A stretch of 64,000 nt of DNA from Calycina herbarum (taxonomy: Eukaryota; Ascomycota; Leotiomycetes; Helotiales; Pezizellaceae): positions 186,001 to 250,000 of the forward strand of contig LLEY01000001.1 in the NCBI GenBank assembly GCA_001414485.1. The letters are read 5' to 3'. The position numbers and the translations under genes were made by a program. The notes beneath the pieces are model-generated. The model did no database searches, had not been told where the DNA came from, and saw only the letters and a program-made list of their open reading frames with translations. Positions 1 through 10,191 of the stretch are shown piece after piece. Position 1 is the first letter of the stretch. Every line of letters begins with the position of its first letter.

Positions 1-12
1 TACCGTATCCGA

Positions 13-2628
13 ATGGACCCCGACTCGGAAGAGATGACCACGTTCAGGACTAGGTATGGAATGTACAAATGCAAGGTCCTTCCTTTTGGACTCTGTAATG
101 GACCCGCTACCTACCAACGTTATATGAACGACGTCTTGATCGAATATCTGGATGACTTCTGTATCGCTTACCTAGACGATATATTGATTTATTCGGACAG
201 TATCGAAGAACATGAGGAACAAGTTAGGAAGGTCCTGAATCGGCTCCGAGAAGCAGGACTCCAAGTGGACATCAAGAAAAGCGAATTCAGTGTCACCCGA
301 GTCAAATATCTCGGTTATATATTGACTACGAAAGGACTCGAAGTAGACCCCGAGAAAGTGGAACCTCTACGCAACTGGGTCCGACCTAGCACCGTAACGG
401 GTGTAAAGTCCTACCTAGGCTTTTGTGGTTTCTATAGACAATTTATCAAGAACTTCGGCAAAATCGCAAAACCTCTGACCACTATAACGCGCCCTTCTGA
501 GCCGTTTCGGTGGACACCCGAATGCGAGAAAGCCTTCGAAGAATTACGGACCCAGCTACTCTCAGTTCAAGCTTTATACCACTTCGACCCCGAACTTGAT
601 ACGAAGCTGGAGACAGACTCTTCTGATGGAGTAATAGCAGGTGTATTCTCCCAACAACACGGTGATCGGTGGTATCCTATAGGTTTTTACTCCCACGTCC
701 TAGTCGGCCACGAAGCAAATTGGGAAATCCACGACAAGGAATTGTTTGCAATCATCGAAGCGTTCAAGAAGTGGAGGCCTGAACTCATGTCGTGTCAGAG
801 CCGTATCGACGTATACTCGGACCACAGATCCTTGGAATACTTCATGACAACCAAGCTGCTCACGGCTAAGCAAGTACGATGGATGGAATTCCTATCCGAC
901 TTTAATTTCCAGATCCGATTCACGTCTGGAATGACAAATCAAAAGGCGGATATCCTAACCAGACGCGAGCAAGACATCAAAATACAGGATCAGGTCAAGT
1001 TGGACAGCCGCTCGCGTACCCTTTTCGGACCTGTCAGGTTAGACCCCCGAATCAACGCCGACCTTGCTCAGACCTTTTTACAAAAACAAGCGACATCCAT
1101 TAGTACGATTCAGCTGGATGTCATACCAGAATATGGGTCGGACCTGATTCAGAGGCTAAAGGCAGACAATATACAATCCTTCCAGGAAGAGCGTGGCCAG
1201 CTCAAGAACGGTTACACCATCTCGCCAGACAATTTACTCCTATTTAGAGGACGGCTTTGCGTCCAAAGGAACACCGAACTCTGTACGAATCTGATCCGAG
1301 AAGTCCACGACCAAGTATCCAGTGCTCACCCAAGTGCCCGAAAGACATACCAGTTGTTGGCTCCCGCCTACTACTGGATCGGCATGGGTTCGGACTGTAA
1401 AATGTACGTGGCCAACTGCCGAGCGTGTAGATACTCTCATCCTCGACAGACCAAACAACAAGGGTTTCTTCACCCACTACCAGTTCCCGATTACCCGATG
1501 CAGCATTTGTGTATGGATTTTAAGTCCTTTCCAAAAGACAAACACGGATATGACGCTATACTAGTATTCATCGACCGCCTCGGAAAGGATTCGGTATCTA
1601 TTCCCTGCTATTCCACGACCGACGCCAGAGGATTGGCTCAACTTTTCATACAATGGATCTATCGTTTTGGACACTGTCCCGAATCGATTACGTCTGATAG
1701 AGGACCTCAATTCGTCTCGGCTTTTTGGACGGAATTCTGTCGTATTATCGGTGTCAAGCTTAAGCTCTCTACAGCTTACCATAAACAAACAGATGGTCAG
1801 ACAGAGATTATGAACCGATATATCGATCAGAGGCTGAGGCCTTTCGTGACCTACTATCAGGATAATTGGAGCGAGTTGATCCCTCTGATGGACCGAGTAC
1901 AAATGACCCTCCCGCACTCCTCGATCGGTATGACCCCTTATCGGCTCAAGTTCGGACTCGATTCGAGAAGCTCGTGGGACTGGAATACCCCAAAGACTTC
2001 CATTCCCCGGGAACGATTAAATTACGATGAGGCAGTCAAAATAGCCCGACGTATGCACTCGGCCTGGAACGTAGCCAAAGACAACATGACCAAAGCCCAG
2101 CAGAGAATGCAAGACAATACGAATCAACACCGAAGAGCCATCGACTGGGATGTTGGTGATAAAGTCTACTTGTCAACCAGGAATCTTAAGATAAACCGAC
2201 CTAGCCGAAAGCTAGCCGAACAGTGGACGGGACCCTTTGAAATACTGGAACGTGTAGGACACTCTTACAGGTTAAAGCTCCCAGAAGGATCATTAATTCA
2301 TGACGTTTTCGCTGCGGACGTACTGTCCAAGGACCCGAATACCCCCCTACCTGGACAGGAAGCCCCAGAGCCACCCCCAGAGATCATTCAGGGTGTACAA
2401 GAATGGGAAGTTCAAGAGATTCTTGCCAGCAGACTTTTCAGGAGACAACTACAGTATCAAGTAAAATGGGTCGGCTACGATTCGGACCCTACTTGGTATC
2501 CTGCCGACAATTTTCAAGGTTCACCACATCGATTAAGGGACTTCCACGTTAAATACCCAGAGCAACCGGGACCACCCCGACTCCTCTCTAAATGGATACG
2601 CATATGGGAAACAGACAAGGACGAGTAA
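13..2628 (+). CDS. pol: Gypsy pol polyprotein, partial: RT, RNase H, integrase, chromodomain
   Basis: This is the 3' 871 codons of a chromovirus pol; the true start lies left of the window, and the first ATG here is internal. The polymerase motif YLDDILIY is near residue 54. RNase H acidic residues lie in TDSSDG (about 200), KEL (about 242) and YSDHRSL (about 271). The integrase zinc finger shows H-H-C-C (HDQ, AHPS, CRAC; about 429-470). The DDE catalytic residues are in MDF (about 500), TSDRG (about 560) and QTEIM (about 598). A C-terminal chromodomain (about 797-850) reads EWEVQEIL then YQVKWVGY; in this family it steers integration to modified chromatin. The frame is fully open, so the copy could encode working enzymes. 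The order IN-chromodomain at the end is diagnostic of chromoviruses. Confidence 0.95.
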   Translation: MDPDSEEMTTFRTRYGMYKCKVLPFGLCNGPATYQRYMNDVLIEYLDDFCIAYLDDILIYSDSIEEHEEQVRKVLNRLREAGLQVDIKKSEFSVTRVKYLGYILTTKGLEVDPEKVEPLRNWVRPSTVTGVKSYLGFCGFYRQFIKNFGKIAKPLTTITRPSEPFRWTPECEKAFEELRTQLLSVQALYHFDPELDTKLETDSSDGVIAGVFSQQHGDRWYPIGFYSHVLVGHEANWEIHDKELFAIIEAFKKWRPELMSCQSRIDVYSDHRSLEYFMTTKLLTAKQVRWMEFLSDFNFQIRFTSGMTNQKADILTRREQDIKIQDQVKLDSRSRTLFGPVRLDPRINADLAQTFLQKQATSISTIQLDVIPEYGSDLIQRLKADNIQSFQEERGQLKNGYTISPDNLLLFRGRLCVQRNTELCTNLIREVHDQVSSAHPSARKTYQLLAPAYYWIGMGSDCKMYVANCRACRYSHPRQTKQQGFLHPLPVPDYPMQHLCMDFKSFPKDKHGYDAILVFIDRLGKDSVSIPCYSTTDARGLAQLFIQWIYRFGHCPESITSDRGPQFVSAFWTEFCRIIGVKLKLSTAYHKQTDGQTEIMNRYIDQRLRPFVTYYQDNWSELIPLMDRVQMTLPHSSIGMTPYRLKFGLDSRSSWDWNTPKTSIPRERLNYDEAVKIARRMHSAWNVAKDNMTKAQQRMQDNTNQHRRAIDWDVGDKVYLSTRNLKINRPSRKLAEQWTGPFEILERVGHSYRLKLPEGSLIHDVFAADVLSKDPNTPLPGQEAPEPPPEIIQGVQEWEVQEILASRLFRRQLQYQVKWVGYDSDPTWYPADNFQGSPHRLRDFHVKYPEQPGPPRLLSKWIRIWETDKDE

Positions 2629-2751
2629 AGAGTTTATTGTTCAACTAAACAACTCTTAACAGTATCCACTGATCCTAGTCACCCCCGAGTAACTCAAAAT
2701 CGACAAAGTGGAAGAACAAGAAGACAACACCGAGTCGCCACTGAACAGGAT

Positions 2752-3479
2752 CTAAAGCTCAACCTCCTCCTCCACCCCAGCTGCCCCGTCAGCCAGCTGT
2801 GTAGCAACAGCCTCAGCCTCCTCATCATCCTCGTCCTCATAATCCTCCTCCTCGCCATTCTCCCTACCGAAAGGGACCCGAACCGGCTCATCCCCAGGAA
2901 CCCCCTCCACCTCCGCGTGCTTACGCTTCTTGCTCTGACGACCACCGGCGACCCGTAAGCTCTTCAGATGGGCTTCGAAGAGGTCCCGAATCTGGACCTG
3001 CACGGCATTACCGGCCTGTTGGAATGTTAGTCTAAAATCACCTCCGTAACCGCACCAACCAAGGGAGGAATACTTACAGCAACCTCGACGCGAAGCGCCC
3101 GAGTCTCCTCGAGGAGCGAGTACTGCAACTCCGTCATGGTCTTAGGTGCCTCCGCAGCAGCAACGACCATGATCTTGTCAATAGCCTTAGCGGCCTTCTT
3201 GATCGCAACCGGGCTTTCCAAGAGCTGTAAGACAGCAAACTCCTTCTCCACAAACCAGGGCAACTACGATGGTCAGTATAGGTTCAGACTTGGTTCGGAC
3301 TCAGGACTGCTTACCGGGACACAAACGGCGTTCTGCCCAACACAATACTCGCACTTCTTAGATGTGTCTTTTGCGAAGACACACTCGTGCTCCCCGTCTC
3401 TAGCTTTTGCCCGAAGGCACCGAACGCAGCAGACGCGGTGGGCATCCGGAAGGGCACCAGCAGGGCAAGGAAGAGGCAT
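2752..3479 (-). CDS. Spliced antisense gene inside the retrotransposon, Cys-rich basic/acidic protein (204 aa)
   Basis: Three coding exons fit on the minus strand: 3479-3315, 3263-3078 and 3015-2752, all joining in phase 0. Intron 1 (3314-3264) has GTAAGC, a CTGAC branch and TAG. Intron 2 (3077-3016) has GTAAGT, ACTAAC and CAG. A third likely intron lies in the leader (3539-3493; GTAAGT, GCTAAT, CAG). The protein begins MPLPCPAGALPDAHRV. Cysteines follow in CCVRC, HECVF, CEYC and VCVP, which could bind zinc, though the spacing is not a standard Zn2Cys6 cluster. Next come a helix-rich middle, a basic SKKRKH nuclear-signal-like stretch and a strongly acidic tail. The stop lies 124 bases beyond the pol stop, tail to tail. 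The function is unknown. The start could also be the ATG-less upstream extension; 3479 is the first ATG after the leader intron. Confidence 0.7.
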
Positions 3480-3492
3480 TGTGCTATGTGAA

Positions 3493-3539
3493 CTGATTAG
3501 CATTCCGAATGAGCCCCGACTCTGAAGGTGAAGACTTAC
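3493..3539 (-). other. Probable leader intron of the antisense gene
   Basis: On the minus strand a GTAAGT donor at 3539 is followed by a GCTAATCAG branch/acceptor ending at 3493, 14 bases before the proposed ATG at 3479. It would place the transcription start in 3540-3990 or in the adjacent LTR. Confidence 0.5.
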
Positions 3540-3990
3540 GTTGTGGGTGTGTGTGTGTTGTGTGTGAATGTGTCTAAAGACGTCAGCAAAAGGAAGATAT
3601 ACCTGATCGGAGGGTATTCTTACGGCTTGGTTTGTTGTTGTTCGTTGGAAAGGAAAGAGGAAAAGAAATCAGAATCGAGGTCGAGTTGGCTGCTAATATA
3701 CAACGGACAACAATAGCCAGCGTGTTGTGATTGTTGTTTGTTACTATTGTCATAAACGGCAATAGCGAATAAACCGCAAATGCCACTGCAGCCTACCGAC
3801 TCCCACCCGATAGCCAATTAGATCTCCTCCTTTCGTTTGTCGCTATTGTTACACAAAAGACGACTAACAAACCACGATTTAAAACACAAACGACAATACT
3901 ACCGCCTACAGACACCGCCCACCGATATTGTACCGATACCACACCGACAATACGAAGCCTCGAGGACGAGTCTTTTTCAAGGAGGGGGGA
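3540..3990. other. Retrotransposon spacer between antisense gene and LTR
   Basis: There is no credible ORF here. The stretch is rich in short repeats of GACAAT/ATTGT type (about 3700-3955). It ends in a polypurine tract, AAGGAGGGGGGA (3979-3990), directly before the LTR, the usual plus-strand primer. It should also hold the promoter of the antisense gene; a TATAT at about 3695-3702 is the only obvious candidate. Confidence 0.6.
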
Positions 3991-4274
3991 TGTGATGGAA
4001 CCATCAGGAATTGATCGGAATGATCGGAATTGGAATTGCCGAGTCTGCGTGCCGAATAGGATACGATACGGATGTTGTTTCAGGATTTGGAAAAGCCAGA
4101 TGGCTTCCGGACTTACTATTGTCCGAACCTCTTGTAAATAGCTGCCTCCTCTCTATCGGGAAAGACCAATTTGGTCTTTTCCTTCGTATCAGAGCCTAGT
4201 ATTCGGATATGTCATTCTATCGAACGCACTTCCATATGCCTCTTTTGTAGTAGTATCCGTTTCGTGCCGTTACA
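3991..4274 (+). repeat. 3' LTR of the young gypsy element
   Basis: The LTR begins TGTGATGG just after the purine tract and ends CCGTTACA, giving imperfect 8-bp terminal inverted repeats (TGTgAtGG against TGTaAcGG). The length is 284 bp. An internal hairpin, AAAGACCA/TGGTCTTT, lies at about 4161-4180. The 3' boundary is supported independently: the old element's RT reading frame resumes at once after 4274. Confidence 0.8.
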
Positions 4275-6712
4275 AACGGCTCTATAAAGCTAGACTATAA
4301 GTAGATATTAAGAAGACAGAGTTCTACGTTACTCGTATAAAGTACCTTAGTTTTATTATCTCTATAGATAGAATCGAAGTCGACTTAGAGAAGATCTTAG
4401 TAATCGTTTCCTAGAAATATCCTAGTACTGTTAAGGGTATCTAGTCCTTCCTAGGTTTTTATAACTTCTACTAACGTTTTATTTGGGATTATAGACGGAT
4501 TGCTCGTCTGCTAAACTATCTTACGGGAAAGGAAGTGCTGTTTAAGTTCGACTTAGAATATAAGAAGGCTTTTAATATGTTAAAAGAAGCCTTAGTTACT
4601 ACCCCTCTCTTATACTACTTTATAGCTGATTTAGAGACTATAGTTGAGACTGACGCTTCTGACAGAGTAGTTATAGCTGTAATATTATAACGTATATCTG
4701 AAACCGAACCGTGGAGACCTGTAGGCTACTTCTCGAAGACGATGAACCCTGCTAAGCTAAACTACTAAATCTACGATAAGGAGATGTTAGCTATTATACG
4801 CTCTTTTAGATAATAGTAAGCGGATCTTGCTTAGACTAGCTCCTAGATTAAGGTCTTCACTGATTATAAGGCTTTAGAGTACTTTATAACCTCTAAAACC
4901 TTGAACTAGCGGTAAGCGAGATAGGCAGAGTTTCTATTAGAGTTCTATTTTATAATTACGTTTTAATCTAGCAAGTAGAACGAGAAAACGGACACGCTAA
5001 TACGCCGAGACTAAGATGTTAACTCGTAGAACGACCTAAAAGCGTCTATAAGATAATAAACCTTGCTTACGTCTGATTAGTTAGATCTACGTATTACTAC
5101 TCGATTAGACCCTCTTATAACGTTAGCCCTAGTTACCTTAGAACCCTTGCTTAACCTTGTCGACTAGTTACTTACTGTTAACCGTAACTCTTTAGACTTA
5201 GAAGACGACTGAACGAAAGCTACCCGCGGGTACTAAAACTAGATAATAGAGAACGGCTTACTTCTTTAGTAAAAGAGACTCGTGGTTCCTGATTAAGGCA
5301 CCTTACAGACGGACCTAATCTATGAGACTTACGTATAAGTATCTATAGCTTACCCTAGACGGACAAAGACGGTAGCTATCCTCGCCTGTAGATACTGGTG
5401 GAAAGGTTTATAGACGTCCGTAGAAACCTATATTAGTAACTGCGGAGACTGTCGACGTGCTATAGTTCCTCGCAACTGTAAACCTAGGTTTTTATACCTA
5501 TTACTAGTTCTAGAACGTCCTTGATAGTATATTACTATAGACTATAAGTCTTTCTCTACTAATAAACAAGGTTACGATACCTTATAGGTAGTTATAGATC
5601 GCCTAACTAAGTAATCGGTCTCGATCCCCTGTCTAAAGACAGTTATAGCCTAAGATATAACTTAAATGTATATTATATAGATCTATCGAACCTATAGCTA
5701 TCTATAAAGTATTATTTTAGACTGTAGACTATAGTTTGTTTCTTCTTTCTAGTCTAAATTCTACGGAATCCTTAGTATAAAGCTTAAGCTATCTACTGCT
5801 TTCTACTCGTAAACTGATAGATAAACTAAAATTATAAACTAATAGATTAATTAATACCTATAGCCTTTTGTTAGTTACTATTAGGACAACTAGAGTAAAC
5901 TTATCTCTATTCTAGACTACGCTTAGCTTACGCTCCTATACGAGAGCCTAGGTAGGCTCTCGCTCTTTAAAGTAATTAACGAATACGTAGCTACTATATC
6001 CTTCGATTAGAACTGTCTAGATAAATCTGTAACAGTCTACGAACAGCTTAACTAGACTAATGTAGAGGCACTTGTATAGAGAATATACGATACTTAGACC
6101 GTAGTAAAGGAATTAGTTAGTAAAGTATAAGACCGCTATATAAGGTCCGCGAACCGGATTTGAAGAGTAGTAGACTTTAACGTAGACGACTTTGTTTAGG
6201 TATTAACTTATAATTAGAAGATAGACTAGCTAAGCTATAAGCTAGATAGACAAAACAAGGGTCTGTTCTAGATTATAGCCTGCGAAGGACACTCTTTCCG
6301 GCTCGAACTGCTAGACCACTTCCGTATATACCCTGTATTCCACCTGTCACTGCTCCGTAAGGCTGCTATAGATCCGCTACCTAGATAGGTAAACGAACCA
6401 CCTCTGCTAATATAAGTTATAGATTAGGAAGAGTAGGAAGTAAAAGAAGTCTTAGCTATAAAGGCAGTTCGTAGAAAGCTCTAATATAGGGTTCAATAGT
6501 TAGGCTATAACCCTAATCCACAGTAGTATCTAGCCTTGAATTTTAAGTATTATCTATATAAATTATACGATTTTCACCTTGCTAATCTATCCCACGCTGG
6601 TCTGCCAAGGGCTTTACAAAGCTAGATACAAGCGTAAGAAGACAAAATAGACGATTACGATCATCTAACGGACGATTCGGTCGTAACACAAAGCTTATAG
6701 GCAAGCTTTTTC
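4275..6712 (+). pseudogene. Degenerate gypsy pol (RT C-terminus to chromodomain)
   Basis: No open frame of useful length remains. Recognisable pieces in order are the RT thumb/connection (4285-4400), the RNase H region (about 4600-4900), the integrase core (about 5500-5900) and the chromodomain (about 6418-6550). The decay is dominated by TA dinucleotides, with Gln and Trp codons turned to stops, rather than by random indels. The frame is largely kept, so point mutation and not deletion killed the copy. Confidence 0.88.
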
Positions 6713-6727
6713 TAAAAGGGGGGGTAA

Positions 6728-6959
6728 TGTTACGGCGCTGGTCCGTAACACGTGATTCTCGGTCCTACACGTGACCGTCAGAGCCGTAACGCTTGGACGG
6801 ATTTATAACGAGATTAAAGGCTCTTTACAGTTAGCAGGAATACCCCTTTTTCGTAGGGTATATATTCCGCATTCCCTCGTTCTTAGAACTGTAGCTTTAA
6901 ATTCTCGAATATACACACATATACTCTTGTGCCTTTGCCTTCAGATATGGATCGTGACA
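6728..6959 (+). repeat. 3' LTR of the older gypsy element
   Basis: It starts TGTTACG after a G-run (AAAAGGGGGGG) and ends CGTGACA, near-perfect 7-bp terminal inverted repeats with one mismatch. The length is 232 bp. It differs in sequence and length from the LTR at 3991-4274, so the two elements are different families or subfamilies. It contains CACGTGA and ACACGTGAC motifs near its start. Confidence 0.78.
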
Positions 6960-7254
6960 AGCGCATCGCTCTGAAATTATCACTCTACGTTTTGTCTCTA
7001 TCATTGCTTAATTGAGGATAGGACAATTGCATGGAGTATTTGGGAGAATCAGAGTCATCCGTCCAGAACTTCTCAAACGAAGGTTTGCGAAGTAGGTGGT
7101 ACACCGAGTAATAACTGAAGCTCTTCCAGTCTTTATGATTGCAACTTCATATTCAAGGAACTTTGTAATTAATAAAGCTTGGTTCTGCATAGCACTTTAA
7201 TTTCAAAACTCTCTTCTATCTAATAATCCGCTTTGCTCTCACTTTTTTAAATTT

Positions 7255-7291
7255 TCATTACATCATTACATCATTGCATCATTGCATCATT
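7255..7291. repeat. Short 9-bp tandem repeat (ATCATTACA/ATCATTGCA)
   Basis: About four copies of a 9-bp unit follow one another, the first two with A and the last two with G at one position. It is a simple microsatellite-like array in non-coding DNA. Confidence 0.8.
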
Positions 7292-10047
7292 TCCTTTCAT
7301 TTCATTGGTAAGCAGTTTCTATAGCACGTGATGTTACAGTGAAGGGCACAGTGTGAAGTAAAGTATAAAAGCAAATAGATCTATTCTCAAGGCATTCAAG
7401 AGAGATTTGCTTGTATTCAATCGAGGTATATCAGCAACGGGATTCTCAATCGTTTGGAATTTTATCATGTGAGTTAGTCACGTGTTGTGGCCCTCTTGCG
7501 TGGTGGGAAAGGAAATTCAGATTTAGCGCGGACACAAAGTTCAGATGTGTGGATAAATGTTCAGTTTGTTCTGTTGCTGAGAAAGGATTTGTGGTCTAGC
7601 TTCTACCGGGAGATTACTGGTGTAATTTTTCATTTAGTACATGTACTCGTATTACTCGTATCGTGACATTGACACAAGTTGTAGGAAGCACTAGTAAGTA
7701 GAGTGACAGCAAGGTAAAGCTCGCCAAGCCTATCAAGCCGTTTTCCCCTCGGTTCTTCTAGTCATGAGCAAGGCTTCTAAAGTCTAGTTTAGCCCGAGAA
7801 AAGCCATCTACCGGTAGACCATGGTACATAGTCTAGTGACAAAGCTAGGTACCTAGGTACTGACAAAGTCAAACCTTCCACGGAGTAGTAGTCATCCAGT
7901 GCCGCTTTTTCCCTTTCCCTTTTCTGCAGCTAGACTAGCACCCAGTCTCGTGGGCTCGTGGGGAACCGCTGCCCAGCCACGTAGACTAGGTCTAGATGTA
8001 GCGGAATTCCTCGCCCTAACCTAACCTAACCGCACATCGAAATTAGAATTAGACAATCACGGGAAAAAAGGACAATGCGGTGGGGGAAGATGATGAATTT
8101 TTTTCCCATCTCGGTATTCGGTACCTTCCGAGAATCCCACTCACCGATCTTCTCATACTGACGAAAAACCCTCGTCGATCCCTCTCGCTTAGCGAACGAT
8201 CGCTTGTCGATCCCCCCTTTCCAGTAATTACCAACTGATAGCCACGTCTAGAAGTACTTTTAGTCGTGGCTGTGCTTCGATAGATTGGAGTTGTGGCGAG
8301 TAATTTGCTTTGGTCGACAAATCAGAGGTGGTGGTGAATGATGGATGCCCGAGCCACCACCTCATGGTCGCTTAATACCATCCGGCACCAAAATGTTACC
8401 CCTCACGAGCCACAGAAGATCTAGAGCCATGAAGATCTTTCCTCGCAACTCCTCCCCCGCTCGTTTGTCAGTTGATGAGCCACACATCACACGTGGGGTG
8501 TCACCCTCGAGGGTTACCAATGGGATGCAAAGTTCGTGCCACAGTGGCTCCCTTCCGTGACACTATCCCGACAAGCTTGACCCCAAAACGGTGCAGAGCT
8601 ACTGCATCTGCAATGCAGACCGGGTCCAAAGGCCACACACAGTACAGTACAGGACATGCTGCACCTGATGCGCTGGCACGCTTCTGCTCAGACCGGTTCC
8701 TCGAACGGAAAAGGGTCCCCCATTTGTAGCTTCAGGGTCTAAGATGCATATGCAATCCAAACCCATTGACTCACTCACTCCCCAGTCGAGCTGAACTCGC
8801 ACATTAACAGTGCGGACCGGACAAGCCAGCGCCTGCGAGTAAGAGGTTGGCGCATGTGTGCCCTGACAGGTACTGTAAAAAGCAATCTTTGGTTTCCCGA
8901 TCACTTGGCTCGCATCCTCCAAACCCTTTCGTGTGACCCAACCAACACCCCCCCCATCCACTCGCCACAATCGACACATGGGAAAGCCTCTCAAAAGCCT
9001 CTTATCAGGGGAATACCCATCCCATAAGTCCCAATCCGAGAGAGGGGTGGGAAAGCCACTTTGCCCATGAAGCCCTTGTCACTCACTAATAGGTAATAAC
9101 CTCAATTTTATCCGTAACCAAACTTAAACAACAATCAAAACCGACACATGTGGCAGTGCAACAAAGTATCAAGCCCAGACGCCGATCTGATGTTATTCTG
9201 TGTGGCTAGGGAGGTTCCACGAGGGGGAGAAACCTAAGAATGAGGCTGCTTGCCGTCTTGTCCCGCGTTTTGTGTACGACAGCACTCGCCACTTCTAACC
9301 ACTTCGCGTAGTTCAGATGGTAGATCATCTAGACTATCTGTGGCTTGACCTTCAAATCAATGACTTCAATTTGGTAACGACAAATGAATTTTGTCGTCAT
9401 GATCTTCATGGAGATTATGTTGAGTTACGAGACGATTGACGTATTGAAAAGGAGACCAGGCATTTTCAAACTGTGGAACGCACGAAATGAACATAGCCAA
9501 ACGTCGAAGGCCAACACATAAGGAAACACACAAGGAGAAAGGTCGCAAAAAGCTAGAAACTTCACATAAAATGTCACAAATGCAAGCAAGATAATATAGA
9601 TAGTGTGTGTAATTTTTAGATTTCCATTTATTCCATTGCCTATTAATCCCAGCGCTGCTGTGAAGTCCCGGACACCTAATAGTGTCATTCTAAGTACTCG
9701 CACCGACCGTCCGAGTACAATCCCATAAAAATTCATGTATCTCATTGATCCCATTAAGTAACCGCCGAAGTAACGTGTACAATTGTTTTGCCATGCCCAA
9801 GAAAGGAAAGGAAAGTGGCACAAAAGCCAACAAAATATATGCGTGAAATACGGAATAATAATCCCTCGAAATAAAAATCAAAAAGCCTTCCACGGTGGTA
9901 TCCACCAAATCCTGCTACTCCCTTGCGAATGCATGCCTCTAGAAGAATTTGAAGGAAGGATATGAGGACAGGGTGTTCCAAAGCGGAACTGGTATCTTAA
10001 AAGAAAACATGGGACGCCCCTCGATCAAACCGAAATCCCATGGTTGA

Positions 10048-10159
10048 TCGAAATTATGAAAAGTGGTAAACAGTTACATGACCATCCTAAGATCGTGGGG
10101 TATTCGAAATTATGAAAAGTGGTAAACAATTACATGACCATCCTAAAATCGTGGGGTGT
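10048..10159. repeat. 56-bp tandem duplication just 3' of the CP2 factor gene
   Basis: Two adjacent copies (10048-10103 and 10104-10159) begin TCGAAATTATGAAAAGTGGT. They differ mainly by two changes, CAGTTA to CAATTA and AAGATC to AAAATC, plus the last few bases. The duplication ends 32 bases from the stop codon of the minus-strand CP2 gene, so it would lie in its 3' UTR or terminator. Confidence 0.9.
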
Positions 10160-10191
10160 AGGATATTTGGCCTCGAGAAAAAATTATGGTA

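Larger units (their letters stand above)
1..4274 (+). mobile_element. Ty3/gypsy chromovirus retrotransposon, intact copy, 5' part outside window
   Basis: The element runs in from the left edge, so its 5' LTR, gag and protease are not visible. The order seen is reverse transcriptase, RNase H, integrase, chromodomain (pol, 13-2628), a spacer carrying an antisense gene (2752-3539), a purine tract ending at 3990, and a 3' LTR (3991-4274). No stop codon or frameshift interrupts the visible pol and there is no TA-rich decay, so this copy is young or escaped RIP. It sits inside the reverse transcriptase of an older, decayed gypsy copy that resumes at 4275. Confidence 0.93.
4275..6959 (+). mobile_element. 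Older gypsy element, RIP-degraded, interrupted by the young copy
   Basis: Starting within RT, the translation still reads VDIKKTEF then VTRIKYL, but it is broken by very many TAG/TAA codons. Integrase-like segments follow, then a chromodomain (about 6418-6550) in which YRVQ-stop-LGYNPNP stands for a YxVxWLGY motif; the tryptophan TGG has become TAG. The excess of TA, TAG and TAA fits C-to-T changes at CA on both strands, the mark of repeat-induced point mutation. A purine tract (6713-6724) and an LTR close the element. The 5' half should lie left of the young insertion, outside this window. Confidence 0.9.
6960..10191. other. Gene-poor intergenic region
   Basis: No ORF here has convincing composition or a recognisable domain; the longest open stretches (about 130 codons, minus strand, at 8599-8994 and 9425-9823) look accidental. 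Noted sites are a 9-bp tandem repeat (7255-7291), a short telomere-like CCTAAC triplet (about 8011-8026) and a 56-bp tandem duplication (10048-10159). Confidence 0.6.

Noticed and set aside
8005..8026. CCCTAACCTAACCTAACC, telomere-like repeat
   Set aside because: Only about three units of CCTAAC, not a run of the fungal telomere repeat CCCTAA; far too short for a telomere or clear interstitial relic. A similar GGTTAGGTTAGGG is at 13963-13977.
8599..8994. 131-codon minus-strand ORF
   Set aside because: Composition is odd and it overlaps other frames; nothing recognisable.
9425..9823. 132-codon minus-strand ORF with hydrophobic stretches
   Set aside because: Membrane-like composition follows from T-rich sequence; no ATG context, intron or family supports it.
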